From Paludibacteraceae bacterium (GTDB lineage: Bacteria; Bacteroidota; Bacteroidia; Bacteroidales; Paludibacteraceae), in assembly GCA_024399495.1 (NCBI GenBank), contig JAKSNY010000001.1:62001-126000 (forward strand): a stretch of 64,000 nt of DNA. Reading direction: 5' to 3'. Shown here one piece after another: positions 29,101-36,604 of this stretch (the stretch's first letter is position 1; every line of letters begins with the position of its first letter). The position numbers and the translations under genes are program-made. The notes below the pieces were generated by a model. That model saw nothing but the letters and a program-made list of their open reading frames with translations. It searched no databases and was not told the origin of the DNA.

Positions 29101-32100
29101 AGACTATTTTGAATATTACAATGATTGGACGTCAAAACCGGAACGGATACAAATAACAAGGACTTACAAAGGAAAAGACAAAGTTGATAACAGGGTTATC
29201 GGTTATGATCTGAAAGGAAATATCATATCTGACGATGACGGGAATGTACGCACTACATACACTGATTATGATGTATTCGGTCATGCTCAGACAATCAAGC
29301 ACACCGCAGACGGACAGGAGCGTGTTGAAAAAACAACATACGTTCCATGCGGAAGGTACATAGCGTCAAAGACAAACATAAATGGAGAGACCACTACCTA
29401 TAAGTGGCACGAGGGTAACGGAACGCTCTTTTCCGAGACAGACCATTATGGTCGCACCACATCACACTCATACGACAGGCTCGGCAGACGTGTGGAGACT
29501 AAATTCTCAGATGGGACAAGGAACGTGTGCTCTTTGCTATGGGCTGAAAAAGACAATCCGATGGGAGCGGCGTATTATGAGTACTCTGAGACATCTGGAA
29601 AGTCCCCCACATACAAATGGTACACATCAGACGGCAGACTGGTTTGCAGTCAGGAATACGGATTTGGGGGCAGACTTATTTCTGTGTTTACGGAATATAA
29701 TGTAGAGTCTCCGTATATGACAATAAGAGGATGGAATTTTCCCGAATATGAAACAGGCACCGTGAAGAGGGTGTCTGAACCCACATTCTCAACCTCAGCA
29801 GAGAAATGGCAGAAGGAATATACATACGATGCCTATCGGCGTCCTGTAAAGATCTCAACGCCTACTGGAGAGACAAAAATAAGTTATGACGGGCTTTCCA
29901 CCACTACCACAACTCCCACAGGCACTACTACGGTAACACTCAGTGCCGAGGGTTGGAAAGAGTCTGTTGCAACCAACGGCAAATCAGTCAAATATGAATA
30001 CTATCCAACTGGTCTTGTAAAATCAGCCACGCCAGACGGCGGGGCAACCGTAAGTTTGGAATATGACAATCAGGGCAGGAGAACAAAGCTTATAGATCCG
30101 GATGGTGGCACGGTTAAGGAGACCTACAATTCTTTTGGAGACATAACATCATCAGAGAGAGAGATAGCAGAAGGTCGCAAGGTGAGGACCACATACACCT
30201 ACAATGACAAGTGCCAACTGGTGCAAACCAACATAAACGGAGATATAATAAGATATACATACGACGGCAATAACCGTCTGCAAAAGAAAGAATTAGGTGG
30301 CACGCATTCCGTCAGGTATGAATATGACGATTATGACCGCATTGTGTCAACCACAGAGAAAATAGAGGGCAGGGAGTTCAAGCACTCTGTAAGTTATGAC
30401 CGTTTCGGACGAGTCAGAGAGGAGACATTCCCAACAGGGTATTCCGTCACCAACCGTTATGATGACTATGGATTTCTTACGTCGCAGACCGATAATAAGG
30501 GGAACTACATCTATAGCGTGCTGTCGTCAGATGCCAAAGGCAGGGTGCTGACGGAGAGCAGGAACGGCAAAAAGACAAATTACACATACGACGGCAAGGA
30601 CAACCTTACGGATATAGAGGCGGACGGAGTCCTAAACCTACAGTATGCATACAGAAAGAACAACAATCTACCATATTCTGTTTCAGACAAGATAGCGGGA
30701 TTCAGGCAGGAATACTATTATGACAATCAGAACAGGCTCACCAGCTGGCCCATATTCACACTTAACGGTGGCACTCCTATACAGACCAACACCCTAAAGT
30801 ATGACGGCAATAACAATATAACAGACAGGAGTGCCTTTGGCAAGTGTGCCATAGAGTATAAGAACAGCGAACATCCCCATGCGGTAAGCGGGATAGACGG
30901 AGTGCCAGACGTAATACCCAGGACTGATTTGAACATCACCTACACAGACTTCTGCAAGGTGGAGAGTATGGAGGAGGGAGACAACCGTTATTCCATAACG
31001 TATGGGACAGACCAGGACAGAATAAAGTCAGTGCTTAGGACAAAGTCCGGAGAGACCACAAGATATTACCTTGCGGATTATGAGGAAGTGGTGACTCCGC
31101 TTGGCAAAACGGAAAAATATCACTACCTTTGTGGCGGAGCGGTGATGGTGGAGAGAGACGGTGAGTGGAGTCTGTATTACTGTTACGGAGACAGGTTAGG
31201 CTCCGTTGTGGCGGTGACGGATAAGAATGGGAATGTGCTGGAGCGTTACGCCTACACACCGTGGGGAGAGAGACGCGACCCGGCAGACTGGACAAAGGCG
31301 GACGGCAGGACGGAGTTTCTGCTCAACAGGGGCTTCACAGGTCACGAGCATATAGATGCGTTTGGCTTGATAGACATGGGCGGCAGGGTGTATGACCCTG
31401 TGCTTGGAATGTTCCTGAGCGTGGATCCGTTCATTCAGGCGCCAGACAACTGGCTGAACTACAACAGGTATCTGTACTGTCTTGGCAATCCGCTGATATA
31501 CGTGGACCCGAGTGGGGAGGAATGGTATCAAAATAATAAAACTGGGTATTATACATGGTTTGAGGGTAATGCATCACACAATGGTTATTCATATATTGGG
31601 GAGAAAGGTTCTGTTTTAGGTGAATTTGAGGGACATATTGATGATATTTTGAGCGACCTAAAAATAGAGAGCATTTACAGTGATGGTTTTACATTTGATA
31701 TTGCTCCAAGAGATAAAGGTGGCTTAATTAAATCCAGTGAAAGAGGATGGGATTTCTTTGATGAATTTGTTGATGGTGTTGGTCCGGAATTTTCAGTGAT
31801 TTTACCTAACCACCCATATACAGAAGCTTTAAAACAAGAAAACACTGTCATTAATAGTCAGCAAATTATAAAGGAACGTGGTGAATTTGGCAAAATAACT
31901 AATGTAAAAAGGAATTCGTTTTATCCATGGCAAGCTTCGTTATCAAGTCCGATGCAGTTTATAGGAACATACCGTTATGACGGATATTCAAGTAAGGATG
32001 GCACAATGATTAATAATGTTGTTACAGACTCCAAAAGTTGCACCTCTTTTTTTTATCATTTGCCAGGTGTTTCAAATCATAGAAGATCAGAAACCAAGGA

Positions 32101-32146
32101 ATTTGGAAATACATATCAATTTTATATATGGCAATCAAGAAAATAA
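26108..32146 (+). CDS. SpvB/RHS polymorphic toxin (RHS1), 2012 residues
   Basis: A secreted polymorphic toxin of the Tc-toxin B/RHS type. In order: signal peptide (1-20); a beta domain with ISLKPGFTFKAGTGYDF (about 68-84); an SpvB domain (about 125-390; GINGMEPKISLVYNSQAGDG, GWGWSIGGLSSI); FG-GAP/VCBS repeats (about 440-720; DIDGDGLSD, DINGNGKSE, DFNGDGNTD, DINGDGRSD); many YD repeats (about 930-1570); the RHS core (1572-1803) ending in NPLIYVDPSG; and a unique tip of about 205 residues ending in FGNTYQFYIWQSRK. The core should form the cocoon that encloses the tip. The tip has no enzyme signature I recognise. G+C falls sharply at the core-tip junction. A small membrane protein overlaps its end by 19 bases and is the presumed immunity protein. 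Confidence 0.9.
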   Translation: MIRKGIIISILSGLLPVSVFSCDIPVAIEPVFAPIENKGQCVTSAKDITINKTPDVSCTHITAQHKISLKPGFTFKAGTGYDFTGKIDQGLLFAPTHGQTKNPDETLNDDNSGYAVGSIPYEYSVTESGAAQYNIPIECPVGINGMEPKISLVYNSQAGDGIMGWGWSIGGLSSIVRVNKNHYFDGTAESISFTSDDALALDGQRLLKYEENYYGETLYKTESDNFCRIVAYDIQPWGPKFFKVYTKEGLIMTYGSVDGDISGYYILRKAGDHIYNLAWHLTKIEDSNGNKIVYKYSNNYLAEIVYGKNTGTGVGFETIISFRYDQPISKPVPKYVSGQKVSIDKCLSSVHVINGGSEKGVYSINYTTSENKNYITEIGFQKNGVKIGSTKFKWQKNEYKYTNEGLLRMPVKRKGGKYTPIKSTDITCDGGVFECQNGEVCSSMSGDIDGDGLSDLLVVFYEDNCWKKYQYVLLHNIGSKYNVVYNSISSDKPTSYFSDNDNDGSDELYVAFSKEGRIQLDQIKWNKQNKYCEEKKLYKEIKHTGAKDHISPIMGDFYGNMTVQIIPIKNTDEISFYQSADAPAIDNIPHFPPNSKIFVTDINGNGKSELTIVTTSGETYVYEEKNRKFQPIINGTKYDFGSSENIYQGDFNGDGNTDFLVHKDRWAMYFSNGKGFVKLENSLPLSSSRYEYESVFVADINGDGRSDLITKYEYFYGPMHEMGYMECYREPWYTIGKQYGRVLISTGVNFEEVLQFENGADLWGVEASGFIKDKNKELYVSGGNWFNKTNITDLTLHSFSNSDGYNKIVSATDGMEKRLILTYGKMVNSTNDKPLYHPTGEYLGDVTTLSRCQWDVVTSALLTTETCRISSYDYKYEKAQFDKSGKGFLGYLTTSVTNNTTGTTTKTENELNSSYKFMFPRKQIVTQGGKLIKETYYEDYTLDHNRAGKYGGYSFLPKKIVETDYLSGIKTETRYPAYDGYGNVQKKVVKQGDLTITEDYFEYYNDWTSKPERIQITRTYKGKDKVDNRVIGYDLKGNIISDDDGNVRTTYTDYDVFGHAQTIKHTADGQERVEKTTYVPCGRYIASKTNINGETTTYKWHEGNGTLFSETDHYGRTTSHSYDRLGRRVETKFSDGTRNVCSLLWAEKDNPMGAAYYEYSETSGKSPTYKWYTSDGRLVCSQEYGFGGRLISVFTEYNVESPYMTIRGWNFPEYETGTVKRVSEPTFSTSAEKWQKEYTYDAYRRPVKISTPTGETKISYDGLSTTTTTPTGTTTVTLSAEGWKESVATNGKSVKYEYYPTGLVKSATPDGGATVSLEYDNQGRRTKLIDPDGGTVKETYNSFGDITSSEREIAEGRKVRTTYTYNDKCQLVQTNINGDIIRYTYDGNNRLQKKELGGTHSVRYEYDDYDRIVSTTEKIEGREFKHSVSYDRFGRVREETFPTGYSVTNRYDDYGFLTSQTDNKGNYIYSVLSSDAKGRVLTESRNGKKTNYTYDGKDNLTDIEADGVLNLQYAYRKNNNLPYSVSDKIAGFRQEYYYDNQNRLTSWPIFTLNGGTPIQTNTLKYDGNNNITDRSAFGKCAIEYKNSEHPHAVSGIDGVPDVIPRTDLNITYTDFCKVESMEEGDNRYSITYGTDQDRIKSVLRTKSGETTRYYLADYEEVVTPLGKTEKYHYLCGGAVMVERDGEWSLYYCYGDRLGSVVAVTDKNGNVLERYAYTPWGERRDPADWTKADGRTEFLLNRGFTGHEHIDAFGLIDMGGRVYDPVLGMFLSVDPFIQAPDNWLNYNRYLYCLGNPLIYVDPSGEEWYQNNKTGYYTWFEGNASHNGYSYIGEKGSVLGEFEGHIDDILSDLKIESIYSDGFTFDIAPRDKGGLIKSSERGWDFFDEFVDGVGPEFSVILPNHPYTEALKQENTVINSQQIIKERGEFGKITNVKRNSFYPWQASLSSPMQFIGTYRYDGYSSKDGTMINNVVTDSKSCTSFFYHLPGVSNHRRSETKEFGNTYQFYIWQSRK
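30824..31519 (+). repeat. RHS core repeat, copy 1
   Basis: About 695 bases encoding the end of the RHS core of RHS1 recur nearly identically at 36935-37630 in RHS2, offset by 6111 bases. Both copies end at the DPSG codons, after which the tips are unrelated. This is the expected substrate for tip exchange by homologous recombination. Confidence 0.93.
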
Positions 32147-32589
32147 TATTATTTATACTAATATTTTTCAGTATTCTTACCATTATAATCGTTGTCTTAG
32201 GGAATCATGAGCCAATCAAAAGAATCGGTGATACAAATTTTTATCTTATTCAAACTGATGGAAGCAACCGTTCTTATGTATATTACCGACGTACGGATGA
32301 TTTTGAGGGTATAAATGAATATCAAGTTGAAAATATTTATTGGAATGATAGTTATTTACTATTAGAATGTCATAATGGAGACTTAACACATCAATCACCA
32401 GAAAAAGCCTATTACATTATTGAACAGAATGTTTCTGATTCAGAAGGTGTTCCTTGGAGGGTGAATTTGTTTAAGTCCAAGTCATCTTATGAGAGAAGAT
32501 TGTCCATTTTACATTTAAAAAAATCAGAGATGAAACATACAGATGCTCATATACCATGGAATCCCTTTGTATTTCTGTGTGAATGGTAA
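32128..32589 (+). CDS. Presumed immunity protein of RHS1 (single-helix membrane protein)
   Basis: 153 residues: one N-terminal membrane helix (about 5-25) and a soluble domain with many aromatic residues (FYLIQTDGSNRSYVYYRR near residue 36). I recognise no family. It overlaps the end of RHS1 by 19 bases and has the low G+C of the toxin tip, the usual features of a cognate immunity gene. The helix would place it in the inner membrane with the domain probably in the periplasm, suggesting the toxin is neutralised there. Confidence 0.55.
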   Translation: MAIKKIILFILIFFSILTIIIVVLGNHEPIKRIGDTNFYLIQTDGSNRSYVYYRRTDDFEGINEYQVENIYWNDSYLLLECHNGDLTHQSPEKAYYIIEQNVSDSEGVPWRVNLFKSKSSYERRLSILHLKKSEMKHTDAHIPWNPFVFLCEW

Positions 32590-32606
32590 TCAAAAAAATG
32601 AGATAG

Positions 32607-33038
32607 ATGAGTAAAGTGTTGTTTAGAGTGTTTGTGGTGCTAATATTGGCATGGACACTTAATTCGTGTGCCGCCAAAAAGGTCTCAGACTTTCCTAAAA
32701 AATATATTTTTGAACAAGATATTTGTGAAGGAGACAGTATCTATTGGATAACACTTACCGCATATAGGGAGGAATACAAAATTTGCACATTGGAGAATTC
32801 TTATTTAGTGTTCGACGATGACAGTACGGGTTATATAGGAAAAGACTCTGTGAACTTTCTTTATTTCAAGTATAAGAAAGTTGATGACATTTGCATTCGA
32901 GTTGAGAGAATCCAGGAGAAAAGCAAAAATGCTGAGTTCTACAAAGATACGCTGTTTACGATTAATGGAGAGATCATTTATGCTACTTTTTTACTTAATG
33001 GCGAGCGTAAACAAATAAGGTTTATTAAACAGCTGTAA
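32607..33038 (+). CDS. Lipoprotein of the RHS island, possible orphan immunity protein
   Basis: 143 residues with a lipoprotein signal; the lipobox is TLNSC with the cysteine near residue 21. The mature part is a small beta-rich domain with no recognised family. It follows the presumed RHS1 immunity gene after 17 bases and precedes an RHS core remnant, so it may be a second protector of RHS1 or the immunity gene of a lost tip. Confidence 0.5.
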   Translation: MSKVLFRVFVVLILAWTLNSCAAKKVSDFPKKYIFEQDICEGDSIYWITLTAYREEYKICTLENSYLVFDDDSTGYIGKDSVNFLYFKYKKVDDICIRVERIQEKSKNAEFYKDTLFTINGEIIYATFLLNGERKQIRFIKQL

Positions 33039-33050
33039 TATTCGCACATA

Positions 33051-33136
33051 GGTCACGAGCATATAGATGCGTTTGGCTAACGGAACTACAACAGGTATCT
33101 GTACTGTCTTGGCAATCCGCTGATATACGTGGATCC
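33051..33136 (+). pseudogene. RHS core remnant with internal deletion
   Basis: Bases 33051-33078 match the core coding for GHEHIDAFG and bases 33081-33136 match the core coding for NYNRYLYCLGNPLIYVDPSG; about 85 bases in between are missing compared with RHS1. The deletion leaves an in-frame TAA at 33078-33080. It is the scar joining the next orphan tip to a recombination handle. Confidence 0.85.
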
Positions 33137-33569
33137 CAGTGGGGAAAAATTTGAGTTTGATATATGTATGACAAAAGAACAAATAAGGTTATTTAATAAT
33201 TATATTTCTAATAACTCTCGCTCTTTTGATGACAAGGTAGGTGATGTGCTACGGGATGTTACTGGTATGCATTCTGAAATACAGGAAGCAAAAAGCATAC
33301 AACCGTGGGCGGAAGCGTTGACTGTGTTTACTGGTGTTGGACTTATTAATGATGCGATTACATTGTGCTCTGATAAAAATTTATTTGGAGAGCCAGTCTC
33401 AACAGCAGACAAAGTGCTATCGGCAATTGATTTGGCTACATTTGGAACAGCAAGTGCATTGAAAATTATGAATAAGGCGGAAAAAGTTGCGAATGTGGCT
33501 GATGATATAAATTTAGTGAACAACATTTTAACTGCAGGAAAAACAATAAAAAACGGTTATGAAAAATAA
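33129..33569 (+). CDS. Orphan RHS tip, pretoxin-like, copy 1
   Basis: A displaced RHS C-terminal tip. The only start is GTG within the core remnant (VDPSGEKFEF...), so it may be silent until recombined onto a full RHS gene. After a unique stretch of about 25 residues comes the block SRSFDDKVGDVLRDVTGMHS, then EALTVFTGVGLINDAITL and FGEPVSTADKVLSAIDLATF, which look like a PT-TG-type pretoxin linker. Only about 25 residues follow, with no enzyme domain, ending NGYEK. Its stop overlaps the start of the tiny membrane gene. The same tip occurs three more times downstream on a different RHS core. Confidence 0.62.
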   Translation: MDPSGEKFEFDICMTKEQIRLFNNYISNNSRSFDDKVGDVLRDVTGMHSEIQEAKSIQPWAEALTVFTGVGLINDAITLCSDKNLFGEPVSTADKVLSAIDLATFGTASALKIMNKAEKVANVADDINLVNNILTAGKTIKNGYEK

Positions 33570-33780
33570 AAAAAAGTTCTTTGCTAAATTGTTCTTTTTA
33601 TATGTTATCGGGATATCTGTTGCTTCTGTTGGACTAATAACCTTAAACTTTTACAACAAGCCACCAATGTCGTTTAAAGAGTTAATCGACTTTTTGCCTA
33701 TTTTGTTGATTGTTGGTTTTGTAGCTATTGTCGTTTATTACCTTCGTTATTGTGCACGTCACAATAACGATGAAAAGTAG
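33559..33780 (+). CDS. Two-helix membrane protein paired with tip copy 1
   Basis: 73 residues: basic N-terminus, membrane helix 1 (about 9-30), short loop, helix 2 (about 44-62) and the tail YLRYCARHNNDEK. It overlaps the tip gene by 11 bases, so it is translationally coupled and is the presumed immunity protein. The tail is shared with the partners of copies 2 and 3 while the body differs, so the body probably sets specificity. No known family. Confidence 0.6.
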   Translation: MKNKKKFFAKLFFLYVIGISVASVGLITLNFYNKPPMSFKELIDFLPILLIVGFVAIVVYYLRYCARHNNDEK

Positions 33781-33786
33781 TTTTAG

Positions 33787-34509
33787 ATGTACAATGCAAC
33801 ATACACAACAGACCAAAGTGGCGATGTAGCCCAATACTTAGCCTACACCCCGTACGGAGAGACCTTCATAGAGGAACGCAACGTTACACCGTACAAGTTT
33901 AATGACAGTGCAAGGCGAGAGCAGAATCAAGCCATGCTTGGATTATGCCGAGCCAAAGCCTGTCTTCGTGCGAAGCACAACGGAAAGGAACTTGACCAAG
34001 AGACAGGATTCTACTATTACGGTGCAAGGTACTATGACCCAAGTGCGGCATTGTGGCTTGGCGTTGACCCCCTTGCAGAGAAATATCCGGATGTGAGTCC
34101 GTATGTGTATTGTATGGGAAATCCCGTGGTATTGATAGATGAGGACGGATGCGAATCTCGCTCTTTTGATGACAAGGTAGGTGATGTGCTACGAGATGTT
34201 ACTGGTATGCATTCTGAAATACAGGAAGCAAAAAGCGTACAACCGTTGGCGGAAGCATTGACGGTGTTTACTGGCGCCGGACTTATTAACGATGTGGTTA
34301 CATTGTGCTCTGATAAAAATTTATTTGGAGAGCCAGTCTCAACAACAGATAAAGTGCTGGCAGCAGTTGATTTGGCTACATTTGGGACGGCAAGCACATT
34401 GAAATTTATGAACAAGGTGGAAAAAGTTGCGAATGTGGCTGATAATTTAAATATAGGAAACAATGTGATTTCTTTTATAAAAACATTAAGAGACGGCTAT
34501 GAAAAATGA
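33787..34509 (+). CDS. RHS core fragment with pretoxin-like tip, copy 2
   Basis: 240 residues without a signal peptide. Residues 1-118 are the 3' part of an RHS core unlike that of RHS1 (YLAYTPYGETFIEER, YYYGARYYDP, LWLGVDPLAEKYP, VYCMGNPVVLIDEDG). A 26-residue insert interrupts the usual KFNGKELD motif (see 33904-33981). Residues 124-240 are the pretoxin-like tip shared with copies 1, 3 and 4, ending in GYEK. It starts 6 bases after the previous membrane gene and overlaps its own partner by 11 bases. It is either a silent donor cassette or a free small protein. Confidence 0.68.
   Translation: MYNATYTTDQSGDVAQYLAYTPYGETFIEERNVTPYKFNDSARREQNQAMLGLCRAKACLRAKHNGKELDQETGFYYYGARYYDPSAALWLGVDPLAEKYPDVSPYVYCMGNPVVLIDEDGCESRSFDDKVGDVLRDVTGMHSEIQEAKSVQPLAEALTVFTGAGLINDVVTLCSDKNLFGEPVSTTDKVLAAVDLATFGTASTLKFMNKVEKVANVADNLNIGNNVISFIKTLRDGYEK
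33904..33981 (-). repeat. 78-base in-frame insert in the RHS core (short interspersed repeat)
   Basis: Within the core codons for KFN and GKELD, 26 extra codons encode DSARREQNQAML and on to AKHN. The insert has a central hairpin (CAAGC/GCTTG) and reads, in reverse, like the linker repeats at 39291-39376 and 40672-40756. Equivalent inserts lie at 34835-34912 and 35762-35839. I recall similar palindromic short repeats scattered in Bacteroidales genomes, both between and within genes. Confidence 0.6.
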
Positions 34510-34711
34510 TTTTATACATTTTATAATGATTTTTATAGAAATGATTATAATTGGTTCTATTGGTTTAATTTTAATTAATTATATAGAAGAGCATGTGATT
34601 TCTTTTGCCTATTTGCTTGACAATGCGGTTTTAATACTATCTGCAGGTTTGATTGGTACTATTATATTTTACCTTCGTTATTGTGCACGTCACAATAACG
34701 ATGAAAAGTAG
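34499..34711 (+). CDS. Two-helix membrane protein paired with tip copy 2
   Basis: 70 residues with two hydrophobic helices (about 5-27 and 40-58) and the shared tail YLRYCARHNNDEK. The body differs from that of the copy 1 partner although the layout is the same. It overlaps tip copy 2 by 11 bases. Presumed immunity protein; family unknown. Confidence 0.6.
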   Translation: MKNDFIHFIMIFIEMIIIGSIGLILINYIEEHVISFAYLLDNAVLILSAGLIGTIIFYLRYCARHNNDEK

Positions 34712-34717
34712 TTTTAG

Positions 34718-35452
34718 ATGTACAATGCAACATACACAACAGACCAAAGTGGCGATATAGCCCAATACTTAGCCTACACCCCGTACGGAGAGACATTCAT
34801 TGAAGAACGCAACGTTACCCCGTACAAGTTCAATGATAGTGCAAGGCGAGAGCAGAATCAAGCCATGCTTGGATTATGCCGAGCCGAAGCCTGTCTTCGT
34901 GCGAAGCACAACGGAAAGGAACTTGATGAAGAGACAGGACTATATTATTACGGAGCCCGCTACTACGACCCCACCACTGCCCTATGGCTTGGCGTAGATC
35001 CACTTGCAGAAAAATACCCATGTGTGAGTCCGTATGTATATTGTATGGGAAATCCCGTGGTATTGATAGATGAGGACGGATGCGAATCTCGCTCTTTTGA
35101 TGACAAAGTAGGTGATGTGCTACGGGATGTTACTGGTATGCATTCTGAAATACAGGAAGCAAAAAGCATACAACCGTGGGCGGAAGCATTGACGGTGTTT
35201 ACTGGCACTGGACTTATTAACGATGTGGTTACATTGTGCTCTGATAAAAATTTATTTGGAGAGCCAGTCTCAACAACAGATAAAGTGCTAGCTGCAGTTG
35301 ATTTGGCTACATTTGGGACGGCAAGTGCATTGAAAATTATGAATAAGGCGGAAAAAGTTGCTGATGTTGCTGATGCTGATGATATAAATTTAATTGGCAA
35401 TGGTGTATCGTTTATAAAAACAATATATGATGGGTATTTCAAGAAGGAATAA
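34718..35452 (+). CDS. RHS core fragment with pretoxin-like tip, copy 3
   Basis: 244 residues, near-identical to copy 2 over the core fragment and pretoxin block, including the 26-residue insert. It diverges at the end, where residues after KAEKVADVADADDINL read GNGVSFIKTIYDGYFKKE. The overlap with the next membrane gene is 26 bases. Same interpretation as copy 2. The divergence of only the last residues together with the partner gene supports matched specificity. Confidence 0.68.
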   Translation: MYNATYTTDQSGDIAQYLAYTPYGETFIEERNVTPYKFNDSARREQNQAMLGLCRAEACLRAKHNGKELDEETGLYYYGARYYDPTTALWLGVDPLAEKYPCVSPYVYCMGNPVVLIDEDGCESRSFDDKVGDVLRDVTGMHSEIQEAKSIQPWAEALTVFTGTGLINDVVTLCSDKNLFGEPVSTTDKVLAAVDLATFGTASALKIMNKAEKVADVADADDINLIGNGVSFIKTIYDGYFKKE

Positions 35453-35639
35453 GAAGATATTGTATATCATTTGTAGTTTTATTTTAACTACAATTATTGC
35501 TATTATTATTCTAATCGTGGACGGTTATTCCTTACATCATATTTTAGATTTTTGGTACATTATTGTTTGTGGATGGATAATTAGTTTTATTGTGCATTAC
35601 CTTCGTTATTGTGCACGTCACGATAATGATGATAAGTAG
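35427..35639 (+). CDS. Two-helix membrane protein paired with tip copy 3
   Basis: 70 residues: basic N-terminus (GISRRNKK), helix 1 (about 10-30), helix 2 (about 42-58) and tail YLRYCARHDNDDK, slightly diverged from the other two. A second ATG three bases downstream is an equally good start. Presumed immunity protein of copy 3. Confidence 0.58.
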   Translation: MMGISRRNKKILYIICSFILTTIIAIIILIVDGYSLHHILDFWYIIVCGWIISFIVHYLRYCARHDNDDK

Positions 35640-35649
35640 TTTTAAGTGA

Positions 35650-36295
35650 ACATGCAACACACATAACAGACCGCAACGGCAATGTAGCCCAATACTTAGC
35701 TTACACCCCGTACGGAGAGACGTTTATAGAAGAAAGGAACGTTACACCGTACAAGTTTAATGACAGTGTGAGGAGAGAGCAGAATCAAGCCATGCTTGGA
35801 TTATGCCGAGCCGAAGCCTGTCTTCGTGCGAAGCACAACGGAAAGGAACTTGATGCGGAAACTGGACTATACTATTACGGTGCCCGCTACTATGACCCCA
35901 CCACTGCCCTATGGCTTGGCGTAGATCCCCTTGCAGAGAAATATCCGGGTGTGAGTCCGTATGTGTATTGCCATGGAAATCCCGTGGTATTGATAGATGA
36001 GGACGGATGCGAATCTCGCTCTTTTGATGACAAGGTAGGTGATGTGCTACGAGATGTTACTGGTATGCATTCTGAAATACAGGAAGCAAAAAGCGTACAA
36101 CCGTTGGCGGAAGGTGCTGCGTTATTAAATCCAGTCATCGGAATAGCAAATAATGTCAAGACATTGGCTACTGGGGCTGAAAAAGTAGTTTCAGCGATTG
36201 GCAGTGCCTGTGCAAGTAAAATTGAGAAAGTAGCGGATGCAGTAAACAAAATTACGACATTTGTTTCGGCAGGTCTTACAATATATAGAGTATGA
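35650..36295 (+). pseudogene. RHS core fragment with pretoxin-like tip, copy 4 (start lost)
   Basis: The frame is homologous to copies 2 and 3 but the start region is damaged: where they have ATGTACAATGCAAC this copy has GTGAACATGCAAC, one base shorter, which puts the GTG out of frame with the rest and leads to TAA after six codons. The only in-frame start is an internal GTG at 35768. The tip matches the others as far as the QPLAE codons, then has a different ending (AALLNPVIGIANNVKTL and on to SAGLTIYRV). Its partner gene is also damaged. Confidence 0.72.
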
Positions 36296-36515
36296 AAAGA
36301 AATAACAATTTAGTTAAAATATTGAAGACCATCGTTTTTTTGTGTTGATAAATTTAGTATTGTTTTCATTAGCAGTGCTATTAATGACGACTTTTGATTT
36401 TAAGGGTGGAGCTCCCTTAAGTATTACAAAAGTATTAAATCATTGGTATATTATTCTTATTTTGAGTATAATTACATCGATAAAAATTTTCTTTATATTC
36501 AAGAAGAGAAAGTAG
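36292..36515 (+). pseudogene. Frameshifted partner membrane gene of tip copy 4
   Basis: ATG at 36292 opens a frame for MKRNNNLVKILKTIVFLC that stops at TGA. A run of seven T (36335-36341) precedes the break; with eight T the frame would continue as VLINLVLFSLAVLLMTTF and on to KKRK at the TAG at 36513-36515, giving a two-helix protein like the other partners but without the YLRYCARH tail. It is a pseudogene, a homopolymer phase switch, or a sequencing error. Confidence 0.65.
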
Positions 36516-36604
36516 AGTATCTTATACTGAAAAAAGTTGACCTAAGTTGCGGAATGTGTGTGCTTTGTAATCGGGGATAAGCAATTGTCAAAAACTCCAC
36601 AGCA

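Larger units (their letters stand above)
33768..35632 (+). repeat. Tandem 931-bp toxin-immunity units
   Basis: The stretch from the last codons of one membrane gene (CGATGAAAAGTAG) through a whole tip gene and partner recurs after 931 bases, and a third, shortened unit starts near 35630. Starts of the tip genes lie at 33787, 34718 and, in degraded form, about 35650. The core-fragment and pretoxin parts are almost identical; the last 20 or so tip codons and most of the membrane-protein body vary. Confidence 0.9.

Noticed and set aside
33200-33526. Minus-strand open frames opposite the tandem tips (also 34032-34463, 34963-35442, 35890-36249)
   Set aside because: They repeat because the tips repeat; their protein sequences are the reverse-strand shadows of the pretoxin region and have no start context or family.
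36516-36604. Insertion-sequence end between the fourth pair and RHS2
   Set aside because: No terminal inverted repeat, target duplication or transposase is visible; the junction looks like simple recombination.
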